Made by a program: the position numbers and the translations under genes. The notes below the pieces were generated by a model, which was not told the origin of the DNA, did not search any database, and saw only the letters and a list, made by a program, of their open reading frames with translations. Shown piece after piece: positions 32,610-44,310 of a stretch of DNA of 64,000 nucleotides (within the stretch, counting starts at the first letter, position 1; the number at the start of each line of letters is the position of its first letter). This DNA comes from Phyto melanocephala (taxonomy: Eukaryota > Arthropoda > Insecta > Diptera > Rhinophoridae): contig OW799233.1 in NCBI GenBank assembly GCA_941918925.1, positions 118,743,833 through 118,807,832 on the forward strand. Direction: 5' to 3'.

Positions 32610-35600
32610 AAAGTATATGGGTGAATGACTATTTATTATAATTATTTCATACCTTACAAATGGCGTAAACAATATTAAAATCTAACTACTGAATACAATA
32701 CAAAAACTATGATAAAAAATCATATTAAAAACTTTTAAAAATCTTCAACATATTAATTCAGCGGAGGGTTTAAGCTGTGTGATTTTTTATTTATTTAGTT
32801 TTTTTGTTTTTGAGAATTGCCGTAGAATATAATAGAAACAGCTACTTTTTTAAAATTTCACTAATAATTAAAGTTACAAATAATGGAGGCTGTTAAGAAT
32901 GCACCTTTTTTTACCAGAAATAATTAAAAAATATTTTATAGAATGGAAAATCTCTGTAATTCTAAAACGGCAATTTCTCTCCACAAACCCAACACTTTTA
33001 CCAAATTAAGTCATACTAAACAAATAAGGGGATACTTATTTGATTATTGTTTTATGGCAAAACATAGTTTCAAAACTATCCTCCCTGACCAATTTAGAAT
33101 TAATGTTCAAGTCAAATAATGTCGAAAAATACATAAATACCTAAAAAAGATTCACAGAATTAAAAATAAAGTAAAACCGTTTTTTTATGAATAGATATCC
33201 GAGGTTTGGTTGTGAGTAAGAGATGACTTTTATATCCAACAATAAGACATTTCGATCAAAGAGCGCTGATGATAAAACTGTAGCTGGTGTTGTAAATGCA
33301 TTTCACTAGGTTGGTAACGGAACAAAATTTAGTTTCATTTCTTATGCAAAAAAAAAAAAAAAAAAAATTAAATTGTAACGACTTCAAACTAAGAAGTAAA
33401 TAAATGAATATTGTCTTTAAAAACATAAGAATTTAAACGAAAAATTAGCCATTAAATTAAAGTAAATTTAATTTTCCGTTTTTCGTAGCATTTTAGAACG
33501 TAGAGAATAGTAGTCTGCACATTCTCGAAAATTACCTTTTCCGAAACCCTAATAATAAATCCATTACTTCGGTCGGATTATTATTTGTAAAACCTTTCAT
33601 TTCAGAATCAATTTCAAAAGTCACTTAAAGCTTACAGCTTAAAAAGTACTAGGTATAGTGAAATCCTGCCTTTAACAAATACTAGAACAGTGATGTTAGC
33701 TCCCATGTAAGTCCACTCTTTGAAGTTACCTAAGTGTTCATAAATGGCTAATACATAATGTTTAAATCACTACAATTCACAATATTATTTTTCGTAATTA
33801 TTTCTTAACATTTTTGTAGGATATCAGTTTAAATAAAACACATTTTAAACCTGGCCACATTTACAATTAAATCTGGCCACTGACCCTTCATAAGACGAAT
33901 ATTTGAAACACTCAACTCATGAGTGATACTTTTTGGAATTCTTAAATTTTTAGTGAACAACTATTTTAACAAACTATTTTTATGTTTTCATTTAAATTCA
34001 TTTTTTTAAATTTAATTAAACTTTCAACCCCTTCTTCCCACAAAGTTGTGCTGATATAATGCATTCGTAATTCATGTTTTGAAGTTGACAATGTTAAAGA
34101 GGCATAATAAAAAGAGCACCATCACGTAATTGTGTGTGTAATTGTAAATCTGTTCAGCTATTTTAGAACATACATACATTTCTGTTAGCTGAGTTACAGC
34201 TTCTTAATTCAATTTAATAAATAAAATAAGCGAAAAGTTTAGCATTGAATTTTATGTTTATGTTGCAAACAAACAACATTAATATTTAGCCAAGGTCAAT
34301 ATACAAACAACATCATGCACACTCACTTACATGCTTGCTCATCTTCACAATTGTACTTGAACACATACACTCGTACTTTTCGACACAGAAGACCATAAGT
34401 ATTGGTATATTTCAACAACCGTCGATGATTTGTTGTCTCTTGCAGTTTCAAAAAGGGGTTCGTTGATAAAATCATTTTTTTTTTTAATTGCACTGAGAGA
34501 AATTCCAACACACAAGGATAATGGAAGAAGAAAAAAAGCTTACAAAAATGCCCGACAGAAAAATGCAACGAAAGGCAAACAACTACTTAAGAGTAACATT
34601 TAACCGAACACTAATACAGACAGTATACTGCATTGATGTAGTTTAATCTCAGACATTAATATTTGCTGTTTAGTTTTTACGTTTCTTTTTATCTCAGGTT
34701 TATTAAAATAAAATTATGTTATAAAAAATCAAAGAAATAATTTTAAAAAGTACTTGAAATATAGTGTTTCTCTTAAATAAAATTTACTAAAACTGTTTTA
34801 AGGCATAAAAAGGTTCAAAGATTTAAAAAATAAATTTCAGTTTGGTGGATATTAAATGAACAATATACAGTTGTTCTATAAAAGCAAAAATAGAGAGACA
34901 TGCTTATTTATTTTTTTAAAGCGTCGAAGACTTGTAGTTTATAAAAATGGAAAATTTTTAGTGTGGTTTTTGCAAGCTAAAAAATTATTTTTAAATAACA
35001 GTAATTAACTTTATGTCCTAAGCATGTTTCAGTTTAATATAAAATATTCGAGAAAATAATTTACTTGTTTACCTTAAATAGTGTCGTAAGTTTACAATGG
35101 AGCATTAAGAAGTGAATGTCACAGAAAATATTTCAGCGTACACTGTTTACAAGCTACAGCAGTTTTTCATTTCAAACACACGACTTGAAAATAAATCTTT
35201 TTTTAATGTAATTAATGTCTTAAAATATAGGATTTCGGTAAGAGTTTTTTAAAAATGATTAAAGAAGCCTAAAACTTTGAAAACCATTTTACTTCAAACT
35301 ATGTTTTTGTGTTATGCCATTGTCAAAGAAATAAGCCATGTTTAAGCTCCTAAATATTATTTTTAATGGAATATTTTTTTATATTCTAAAATAGCAAAAA
35401 TTTATGTATTGTACGGCCTAAAAAATAAATAAACACAATAGGGTCGTTCGTCTCTGCCTAATATTATAATACTTTTTGACTATTATGTAGACATTATATA
35501 ACTAAATACCATTTTGCATTTTTAATTACGATGCCATCCTTGATTTTGAACTTTTACATATTCAATTTTTTTTAATTAAGCTCTTTTGTTTAGTATACAT

Positions 35601-36279
35601 ATTGATTAATTTAAAAAAAAAAATTATGCACCAGTTTTTCAAACATCATCTAGGATTTTACACTTTAACATAATCTAATTTGTTTGTCAAGCCTTGGCAT
35701 ATGATATCATTATTTTTTTGGGGGTTGAAGCGGGAAAACTATGATCACTAATTACTGAATTTTTAATTAAATTCGACACCACTGTTGAGGGCACTAAAAG
35801 GGATACATTTTTAATTACTAGATTTGACCTACTTAATAATAAAATTTATTATAGATGACTTTGTGATGCCGGCTGTCATCAATTTACAACTTTTTTTATT
35901 GTTTTGTATTCTACTTGTAAAGTACTTTCACTTAATATCCAAACTGATACTCTTGATCGTTTAGAAGCTAAAAAAATTGATTTTCTTTGGTAAGTTTTAG
36001 GAAAAACACCGAAGCACTTGTAATTTGATCCTTATGTCTAAGTTATTTTGAAGCTATGACATGCAATCGGGTGTCTAAAATACGTACAAAAATTGTTTGG
36101 AAGCTTAAGGAGCTTGATATAATTACAAAAAATGTATAGTTTTTAAAATAATTTTTGCTATAACTTTGGCGGTTAGTACCCGATTTATACAAAATTTTTT
36201 ACAAATGTTTCTAAAGAGGAGAATGTCTATAAATTATCCTAGGGTTAAAAAATTTTAATTTTTGTGGTTAAAATATGGT
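32610..36279. other. AT-rich non-coding DNA
   Basis: An A-run lies at 33349-33367. Chance frames only (for example 34323-34568 -). No repeat is shared with other parts of the window. Confidence 0.45.
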
Positions 36280-36530
36280 AAAAAATGTCATGTCATGTTT
36301 ATTTATTTGTATCTCAGAAAGTTATAGTACAGTTGTGCTGGATTTCAATAGCGATTTCTTTCCGGATATTTCTAAAGTGTTGATACCATATATAGGTGTG
36401 AGAGGTGAAATATGGACAGACGGATTCGACTTTCCTCTTTATAAGGTTTCAGAGAATATATTCTTTATGAGGTCGAATATGAACACTGTAGAAATTAGAA
36501 ACAGAATGACAATGCTATATAAGACTATAA
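36280..36530 (-). repeat. Fragment of family A (subfamily II)
   Basis: 'TATCTCAGAAAGTTATAGTA', 'GGATTTCAATAGCGATT', 'GGATATTTCTAAAGTGTTGA', 'GGACAGACGGATTCGACT' and 'GAATGACAATGCTATATAAG' follow the order found in copy 5. Both family ends are missing. Confidence 0.7.
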
Positions 36531-36570
36531 AAACAAAGCATGTAATTTCTGTGTTCATGGGCAACCACGT

Positions 36571-37148
36571 GTTTTCATGGGCAACCACGTGTGTCCTAAA
36601 ATTAAATTTTTCAGGAGAGCCCAAAACCGTTTTATATCTAACAAAGAGTTAGGTATTGAACATTTTAAACTTTTTTTACCATTCATGTCAATAAAGATCT
36701 TAAAATTTTCGTTTAAAAATTTCAGACAAATATCATTTAAAAATAGATCAAAGCGAATACTAAAATAAACAAAGTGGTACGAAGACTAAAAGTGTGTGCA
36801 GATAAAGAGTGTATGTCAACATAGTTAGTACACACTTTTAGTAAACTAAAAGATCATCAGAAAATAACTTTTAAATGTGTTCAGAAATAACAATGTATCT
36901 GGTTGTGTGTTTTTCTAAAAAATTAAATAATTTGCCATTAAGCACACGTAAGTCAACTTACTGCGTAAGTGCTGAACTCTTTTGGAATACATATAGAAGT
37001 TACGTTGTGATGCCAATAAAAAAATCTGAATGGGTCTATCTTATTTCAAAAATTTTCAAGTACAAGTAATGGGCGTTTAAAATCAAGCAATATGGCATTA
37101 TTAACTCAAAATCGTCAGAAATTAACATACGCGGTTGCCCATGAAAAC
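36571..37148. mobile_element. Candidate transposon with GTTTTCATGGGCAACC inverted ends
   Basis: GTTTTCATGGGCAACCACGT (36571-36590) pairs with the inverse of 37129-37148, GTTTTCATGGGCAACCGCGT. A second direct copy of the left end, TTCATGGGCAACCACGTG, lies immediately outside at 36554-36571. No clean target duplication is seen. The 578-bp interior has short open stretches ('RRLKVCADKECMST', 36875-37069 frame) that I do not recognise. Confidence 0.5.
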
Positions 37149-38008
37149 CAAAGATTTACTCTATGGGATAAATTTTTTATTTTTTAATTTTCGAAACAGG
37201 TATTTGTTTTATTAATTTAATTTTTTTTTAATAGAAAACAGCGCGCTTATTACAGTCATTATAAAAGACGGAATCATAATAGTTACAAAAAATAAAATAA
37301 AATAAAATAAAATAAAAACGGCATCACAGATCAAACACATTATTGTTACATAAACTGGATTTCAATTCTGGTTCTATGACACTGCGAAATGTAAATGGTA
37401 TGCTGGCACCACATGTCTTGACACATAAAAGCTTTTCATTTCACAGTTTCTCAACGAAATTTGAGCTCTAGAACAGCAGTTTTCATGGTTCTGCATACAT
37501 CTATACGTATACATCTTTGCGTATGATTACTTTTTTTATAAATTCGTATTGCGCATACGCCTTTTAATTTAAATTACAATCGGAAATATACCCCCCTGTT
37601 AAGAATTTTTTTATGGTATCGAATTAAAAAAAATTTAGCTTAACCTAACCAACAAATTTGAAAGAGTTGCAAAATTAAATACATTTTTAGAACTTCTAAA
37701 TCAAAAGTGCGAAATAGTTTAAAAAAACAACATTAACTCGAGAAATATTGGTTCGTATTCGCATAATATTTTTAAGTTCTATATACTTATTAGAATATAA
37801 TGCAGTTCATTAATATAATCATATATGTATGATTTTTAATGACACGTTAATTTTTAACCATTGAGTGTTTTCAACTTAATTGAATTACTTCGTTAAAAGA
37901 ATGGGTATACCTAAAGGTAAGATAAAGTGGTATAAGAGATATAATTCAAATAAATTTCCTCTACTAAAACTGATAGTGTATGTTGACATTAAAAAACTAC
38001 AGAACTAC

Positions 38009-38011
<3 letters not shown>
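37149..38011. other. AT-rich non-coding DNA
   Basis: (AAAAT)n microsatellite at 37286-37317. Nothing else is recognised. Confidence 0.45.
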
Positions 38012-38041
<30 letters not shown>

Positions 38042-38108
38042 TGTATGTATGTATGTATGTATGTATGTATGTATGTATGTATGTATGTATGTATGTATGT
38101 ATGTATGT
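38012..38108. repeat. (ATGT)n microsatellite
   Basis: About 24 uninterrupted tetranucleotide units. Two of the three + frames stay open through it as Met-Tyr-Val-Cys repeats, which explains the short reading frames here. Confidence 0.97.
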
Positions 38109-38669
38109 TTAAGTGGTTTAACCATTATAAATGTACTTATCTTTTATAATACCCAGACGCTTTTAAAATTTGTAACTTTGTATTTGAACAGGCTGGCTGA
38201 TGTTAACAATATCAACCAAACGAAGTTCCAATCAAATGTACATAAATCTTTTCCATTTACACATCCTACCATAAAATCTAAGTGTTGGCAATTATTTTTT
38301 ATTACTTATGAATAATTTGTTGATAATATAAGTAATTTTTGTTATCAATACAGTTTTTACTACTTTGTTTTTTAATTTCACCTCAGTGTATTTTATTGGA
38401 ATTAAAATCCCAAAACAGTGTTAAATGCCGCAAAGCCGAAAATGCACGTGGTTATTTGACCAACTTTGTGCACACAGTCATACACAAACACGTATGTATG
38501 TGTAAACACATTCACACCGAAACAAACAAAAATAACTTTAAAATTTACAAAGAGATAACACAACTACATTAATATGCAACAAACACATGAATAAAACAGC
38601 TGAAGTACAAAAACAAAAAGAACAAAACAAAAAAAAAATAAATAAAAGAAAAACGACACTGCAAACTGC

Positions 38670-39713
38670 GAGCAGTGTTACCACTGCTCATTTATGACAC
38701 TTTGACTATTTTTTTTAACATTATTTTAAAATGTTTGATTTTTAAACAAATTTTTATTTTTGCTTTGTATTTATATAATATATGATAAAATTAGATTTTC
38801 ATAAACATTTTTGAATTAATTGCCAATCTTAAAAAATTGTAGCTTTTTATAAAGAATTTTTAAAAAATTTTTATACATTTCAATTTCTAAAACGTTTATA
38901 GTTATTTGGAAATATTTGCTGTTAATTTTAACTGCTGTAAGCATTAAAAATTGTAGGCTAATTAAAGAATGTTGAACAGAAATCAAAGAAATCAAATAAG
39001 ACTTTAGTAACCCTAAAACTTTTTTATGAATACGAAAGTAGGTTTATTTTTTTTAATGTTTTACAGAAAAGTACAACAAAATTTCAATTAGTTTGTGTAC
39101 CTAATTTTGAGTTTTAAATAATATAATTTTGATTTAAAATTCACTTAGAATATTTTCAAATAATTTATTTTTATTTTTCTACTCTTTTTGGATTTATAGG
39201 CAATGTTATTGATTTAAAACATTTTTATAACACCACAATCCTAAAAATCATTTGGTTTAATTTAATCGGTAGGGTTTAGATTTACAGTTCTATAATTGTA
39301 TAAAATTCAGATTTCAGATTTGTCTTATGTTAAAAACCGAAAAAAAAAAATTATTTTGTTTCTGACTACCGCCATTTCAGCTTTCGATATAACGATTTTT
39401 GGTTTCTTTTACTTTTTTGGGCTCCCTTTCAGGAAGATAGTGGAGCTAGGGAAAGGGGGAAAAAAAGAAGGAAACACTTGTTTTTTTATACTTTAAAACC
39501 ACACATTTTTTTTTTTCAAAAACATATACACGCTTACCTTCGATGGTTTGTTCATTTTTTTCATAGTTTTATAAGAAGAGAAGAAAAGCTTTCTTATATC
39601 TTTTTATTCTGCCTATAGTAATATGTGAAGTTTTTTTTTGTATTAATTAATAAACATTGTCGCTTTTTAACAAGAAATATGGATTAGTTCACCAACACCT
39701 ACCGGCAACACTG
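38670..39713. mobile_element. Possible hAT-like element bounded by CAGTGTT ends
   Basis: CAGTGTTACC at 38673 and the inverse CAGTGTTGCC of 39704-39713 resemble the common insect hAT terminus. The flanking 8-mers do not match, so a target duplication is not supported. At the left end GAGCAGTG-TTAC-CACTGCTC (38670-38689) also forms a perfect 8-bp hairpin. The interior has no recognised coding sequence. Confidence 0.3.
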
Positions 39714-40455
39714 ATCTGCACCCTCAACAAAAGGAACATAGCAACAACAAAGCTGTCGAAATACTTTCACATTTTTGCTCACATGCAGACAAGTAACCAC
39801 ACCAACATATTTATTCTGCAATATTGATAAAGAACGAAAGCAAAAATTTGCAAATACACTCAGAAACACATGAGTGTACGTACGTACATATGTGCAGGCA
39901 AAGTTAATTTACACCAACTACAAAAACAGTAAAACGAAACAAACACATTTTTGCCAGAACAAGTTTATTTTATGTTTTACCGTTAGCATCTCCAATGTGT
40001 GTTTACTCTCTGAAAACTACTGCTACTACTACGTTAGGCAAAACACATTGACGCAGCCAAGTACTGCGACGACATACAGCGACTGCAAAACAACACATGA
40101 CCAAACACACGTCTATGTGTATTGTACACACATCGTGTTAGGTGTATTGTGTACAAAGGTAGAGCAATCTACTATGATAACAATAGAAGTTTCTTTCGTT
40201 ACAAATGAGTCGTTGGCAGAACTGCTCTCGTTAACTGTTCTAAATGGTATTGGTGTGTATGGTGTGTTGTGTATCATGCGCAGCAGCATAAGCAGAATAA
40301 CTGTTACCAACAAACAAGCAAAGATTATTTTAAACGAATTCAACAGCAATAATGAAGATAACAGCAATGATAATAATGATGGCATCGATAATAATGATTG
40401 TTTTCGGCAATGTAGCAATGATGATGATGATGATGATGGTGATACCAACTAAACG
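39714..40455 (+). promoter_or_regulatory. Upstream region of a predicted promoter
   Basis: This stretch directly before the TATA box is less AT-rich than the window, has no repeat copies and contains a CGTACGTACGTACATATGTG motif at 39876-39895 and a (GAT)n run (40418-40438). It stays open for 192 codons on one strand and 111 on the other, but with no recognisable protein. I treat it as promoter-proximal DNA rather than a gene. Confidence 0.35.
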
Positions 40456-40490
40456 TATAAAAGGCCTGTGATGCGTTCTAAAGAACATCA
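40456..40490 (+). promoter_or_regulatory. TATA-type core promoter
   Basis: TATAAAAGG at 40456-40464 is a strong TATA box. An initiator-like ATCACTT places the start near 40487-40490, 31-34 bp from the first T of the box, the normal insect spacing. The downstream leader and splice donor support a real promoter firing to the right. Confidence 0.6.
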
Positions 40491-40692
40491 CTTTTATTTC
40501 GAACGCGCCAAGCAACACTGGTCATCTAACTACGGTATTTGTAATCGCTGTCGTAAAAAAGAAAATCCTACAAACAAGTGAAAATATTAAAAAAAAAACA
40601 TTTACGTGCAATTTTCGCAAAAAGAAAAGTATTGAAAAACAAACGTGATTTTAAAATTTATTACTTGTGTGTGCGTGTTAAGCAAATAGCTG
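40490..40692 (+). other. Predicted non-coding first exon (5' UTR) of a host gene
   Basis: About 203 nt runs from the predicted start to the splice donor CTG|GTGAGT (GT at 40693-40694), a close match to the insect consensus. The exon contains no ATG, as expected of a leader exon. It is A-rich towards the middle, typical of fly 5' UTRs. No later exon is recognised in the remaining 23.3 kb of the window, so the first intron would be longer than that unless a small UTR or coding exon has been missed. The gene's identity cannot be read from this exon. The start and donor are predicted from sequence only. Confidence 0.5.
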
Positions 40693-43600
40693 GTGAGTGT
40701 TTCAATTTTTTGATAAAACAATTAAGCGAAAATTTGGCAAAATACAAATTTGTTTAAAAAATATGTTCGAAAGAGTTAGTACACCTACAAAATCAACTAA
40801 AAATTTGTTCAACATACGTGTTTAATTACGTTTTCATATTTTTTTGTTAGTTATTTCTACTGCCAAATTGAAAAATAACAATAATGAAAAGAAAGCAACC
40901 ACAGTGCGGGCATTAATATCCTGAGGGTATTTATTGTTTTTTTCTCGGGGGTAGTGGGATAAATATATGTAGTCTCCTGACAAAAGTGAATATTAAAAAA
41001 AAGTGAAATTGCAAAATGTTGTTTTATACTAGCATTGAAATTTAAATTAAAATTTTTTTCCAATTTTTTTTTCTGTAAATTTGAAAACAACTATAATTCT
41101 ATTTGTATAAAAAGTTAAACACTTTCAATTTTGATAAAGTTAGGAAGTTAAATCAGAGTAGTGAAAATCATGTAGTGAAGCTATTTTGTTAAGTTTTTTT
41201 TAGATATTAATTTAATTTAACTTAATTTTTTTAATGCCGATTGCTTAAAAAATTGTTAATAATTTAATATATCAAAAACGTATCGACTATAACATGAAAT
41301 TTTTCCTTCATACATATTTTTAAGACTTTTACACCAACAAATTTCGTAACTAATTTTGGACTAGATTATATTGTCATGCCTATTTTGAAAAATTACAATT
41401 ACTTTATAAATGTCATTTATCCAGATGGAAATACCTGTCATATTTAAATTTTTCTTACTCTTGCTAACAAACACAGATAAAAAATTTTTAAAATATTTCT
41501 ACATTTTGTGCATTTAAATACTTTCCTCCATGCTCATAATAGACTTTAAGCTTTGTTCAAGAAGCTTTAAAATATAGAGAAAATATGAATAATTGGAACC
41601 TCTTCTGTCCATACATTCTTTTGGTACAATCAATGCACTTTAAAGTTTTCTTTATACTATTTCCATTATTCCATTTACTTTTTATTTCTTAGCCGATTTT
41701 TGAGAATTTTTAATTGATTTGTTAAAAAAATATCTAGTATTTTGGATGGGATAGACCAAAACGAAGATCTTGCAGAAAATGCTGTTATAAATTCAGTGTT
41801 GCTTTTTAGATTCTCGATTTGGAATTTCAGTTGGGAGTATCACATATACACAACCAGGGCTAACACTATATGGCGTGATCTATCGTGTCTTTTTTTATTA
41901 TTTACCAACCACACCACACACACTTAACCCTTCGAAATTGCCTATTTTTAAGAAAGCTTATTTTATTCTTCAACGCTCAACGAAATTACTTTAATGGTTT
42001 TATATATTGGCCGTAAAAACAATGATACTTGTCTCAATTAGTAGTGTGCACAAAACGGCCGAAGTTTAAAAACAAATCAATGGCCAAATATAGTGTTTTA
42101 AATATAATTGAGATAACTGCACTTCACGTATATTGCCCTGTGAAATTGATGTTTATGGGCACTAATTGATACAAACTTAAGAAAACCAGAATAACTACAG
42201 AGTTTGATTTCATTTTTAGCCCAAACGGAGCTTCTGATAAGAACCAATTTTAATTGGTTGTGTTGTATTACTATTATACGTAGCACCCGCAGCTGCCAAG
42301 TGTAAAAGTAAGTGCACAAACTGCATCATATTTACATACAAATTACAACGAAAAATAATTTTCTTATTCTGTAGTGGCAACAACTGACCTTTTATCCAAA
42401 ATTGTCCTCAACCTAAGATTTTTAACATTTGATTTTTGTATCTTTCATTTTATTATAGATAATTGAGAATTTAGTTAAACCTATACATTGAAAAAGTAAG
42501 TAAGTAAGTAAGTAAGTAACTAACGTTTTAAATTAGCAGGCTGAACTGTTGCAAAATCAAGGCATCTAAAATTGAAAATATACCAAAATGGTCCAAAGCT
42601 AACAGCAGGGGGTTAAATATATAGAACATTTTTAATTAAATTAAATTACAATAAAATTTTTTCTCTAAAGTTTTCAATCATTTTTAAATTCTTTTTGAAA
42701 TCATTGGCATTCAAAAAATTTTACTTAAAAGTTCCATTGTGTCTCAATCGTAAAAAATATTCTATCATAAAGCGATTCCGCTCTCTTTGAATGGATACAA
42801 CACTTCCATTCCAATAATATTTAAAGATTTAATGCCACGCCATATTGTACACCCAACATAATGCAATTGACTTTGATGAATGGCTCTTTGATTTTTAAAA
42901 CCACAGAATATACAACTCTGCTTATTAACAAAGCAGAATCCATTCATTTTTTAACCTTGATTGATATAATCTGAAAAAAAAAAATATAAAAAAAGAATAA
43001 ACAAACAAAAAAGTTGTTAAATTTTTCAAACCAATGGTGACGTTTTGCCAGCCCAGTACCATTGTGACGGTTTTACTATTTACTTTGCGATCGCTTTTTA
43101 TAAAAATAAATTAAGATTACTTTTATAGTTTGCCTTATATATCTTTCTGTAAGAGTACGTCTCTTCCTTTTCGATAACAAAGTTCAGCTGAGATAACACT
43201 ATGCAACAAAATGGAAATCTCATGTCGTTCCATAAAAAATTAATACGTTTTTTTTATATCCGTTTTAGTGACTATAAATTGTTTCTCAATAACTCCACAA
43301 CTGATGGTTAAATCAGAAAATGATATAAGAAAGGCTTAAAGCTGGCTTAATTTAAAGTTTCTGACGGATTGCTAAACTAAATCGAGTACATCGTTCCACG
43401 ACAAAATGTATGGAATAGCCTATTAATATTCTCAAATTTTACAAAAAAAAAATTAAAAAAAAACCGTACCATAGAATTTGAGGTAATTATGATTTTTGCA
43501 GTTGGATGACTATAACGGATCAAAAAAAAAAATTATTTCTTTTTAAACTTTTTGTTTGTGGCAAAATTCAGTTTCAAATGAAAGTAGATTCCAAATTGTA

Positions 43601-43989
43601 ACTTGTAAAACTGTTGTTACATATAACGTTTTGGTTACTTCCTTTTTAATAGCTTGCAAGAGAATTTAGCCACTAGAGTTATAGCAAAAAACGTTTATGT
43701 TTGTAATGTAGGTTGCAACCTATTTAATTTACCGACAAAAATTAGAACAACTTCACTACCAAAAACTTTATTACGCGGGCTAATGAACAATTTTTGGCTG
43801 TAGACACAATGGCTAAGGCAGTAATAAGATTGTAATTATTACAAGTATACATAAACAATACAATTATTACAATAATTACAAGTACATAAACAATTAAGAG
43901 CGCTTTATTTAGTTGTGCTTAATCTTAATTCACCCTTCACAAAAGAGTAGATAGATGCACTTGCTTGCTTGCAAGAATAAGCAAAAAAA
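40693..43989 (+). other. Predicted first-intron DNA
   Basis: AT-rich and non-coding. (AAGT)n microsatellite at 42493-42518. An approximate direct repeat lies near 43830-43890 ('TTACAAGTATACATAAACAA' and 'TTACAAGTACATAAACAATT'). Short frames at 41742-41927 (+) and 42765-42947 (-) are not recognised. Confidence 0.35.
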
Positions 43990-44310
43990 AATATTATACT
44001 TACATACACACATTCAGTCAGCACCGTCTGCTTTTTTTTTGTTTTTTAGAAAGAAAATAAGAGGCATACGTTGTTTATCTCAGCCGCTTATAGTTCGAAT
44101 TTGCTGATTTTCAATACCAAAACTTTCGTAAGCACGTCTGACAAATCTATACTACATACGAATCCGTAGGATATAACGAGGCTTTTCAATCTATAACGAT
44201 TCAGAATATACTATATACTTTAAAGATCATAAATAAAGTTTGCGAAAACTACAAACGGAATGACAAACTTATACTCTTAAATACCTTTTTACACTCTCCA
44301 AGGATATAAA
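43990..44310 (-). repeat. Eroded fragment related to family A
   Basis: 'TTTATCTCAGCCGCTTATAG', 'GCTGATTTTCAATACC', 'TTCAGAATATACTATATACT' and 'AACGGAATGACAAACTTATA' keep the family order, but with heavy substitution. The right end 'CACTCTCCAAGGATATAAA' is a worn version of the hairpin end. Confidence 0.55.

Noticed and set aside
37880..38315. Two frames rich in Met-Tyr-Val-Cys
   Set aside because: They are read through the (ATGT)n microsatellite.
38673..39713. Firm hAT call for the CAGTGTT-bounded interval
   Set aside because: The inverted ends are only 10 bp and the adjacent 8-mers do not match, so it is kept only as a low-confidence candidate.
39874..40452. 192-residue plus frame and 111-residue minus frame
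   Set aside because: They overlap on opposite strands, have no recognisable domain, end in a (GAT)n-coded Asp run and stop just before a TATA box. Promoter-proximal DNA is the simpler reading, though transcription data could overturn this.
41742..41927. Possible LINE C-terminus ('TIWRD', with 'TIWRG' at 42765-42947)
   Set aside because: The shared four residues are not supported by wider similarity between the two frames.
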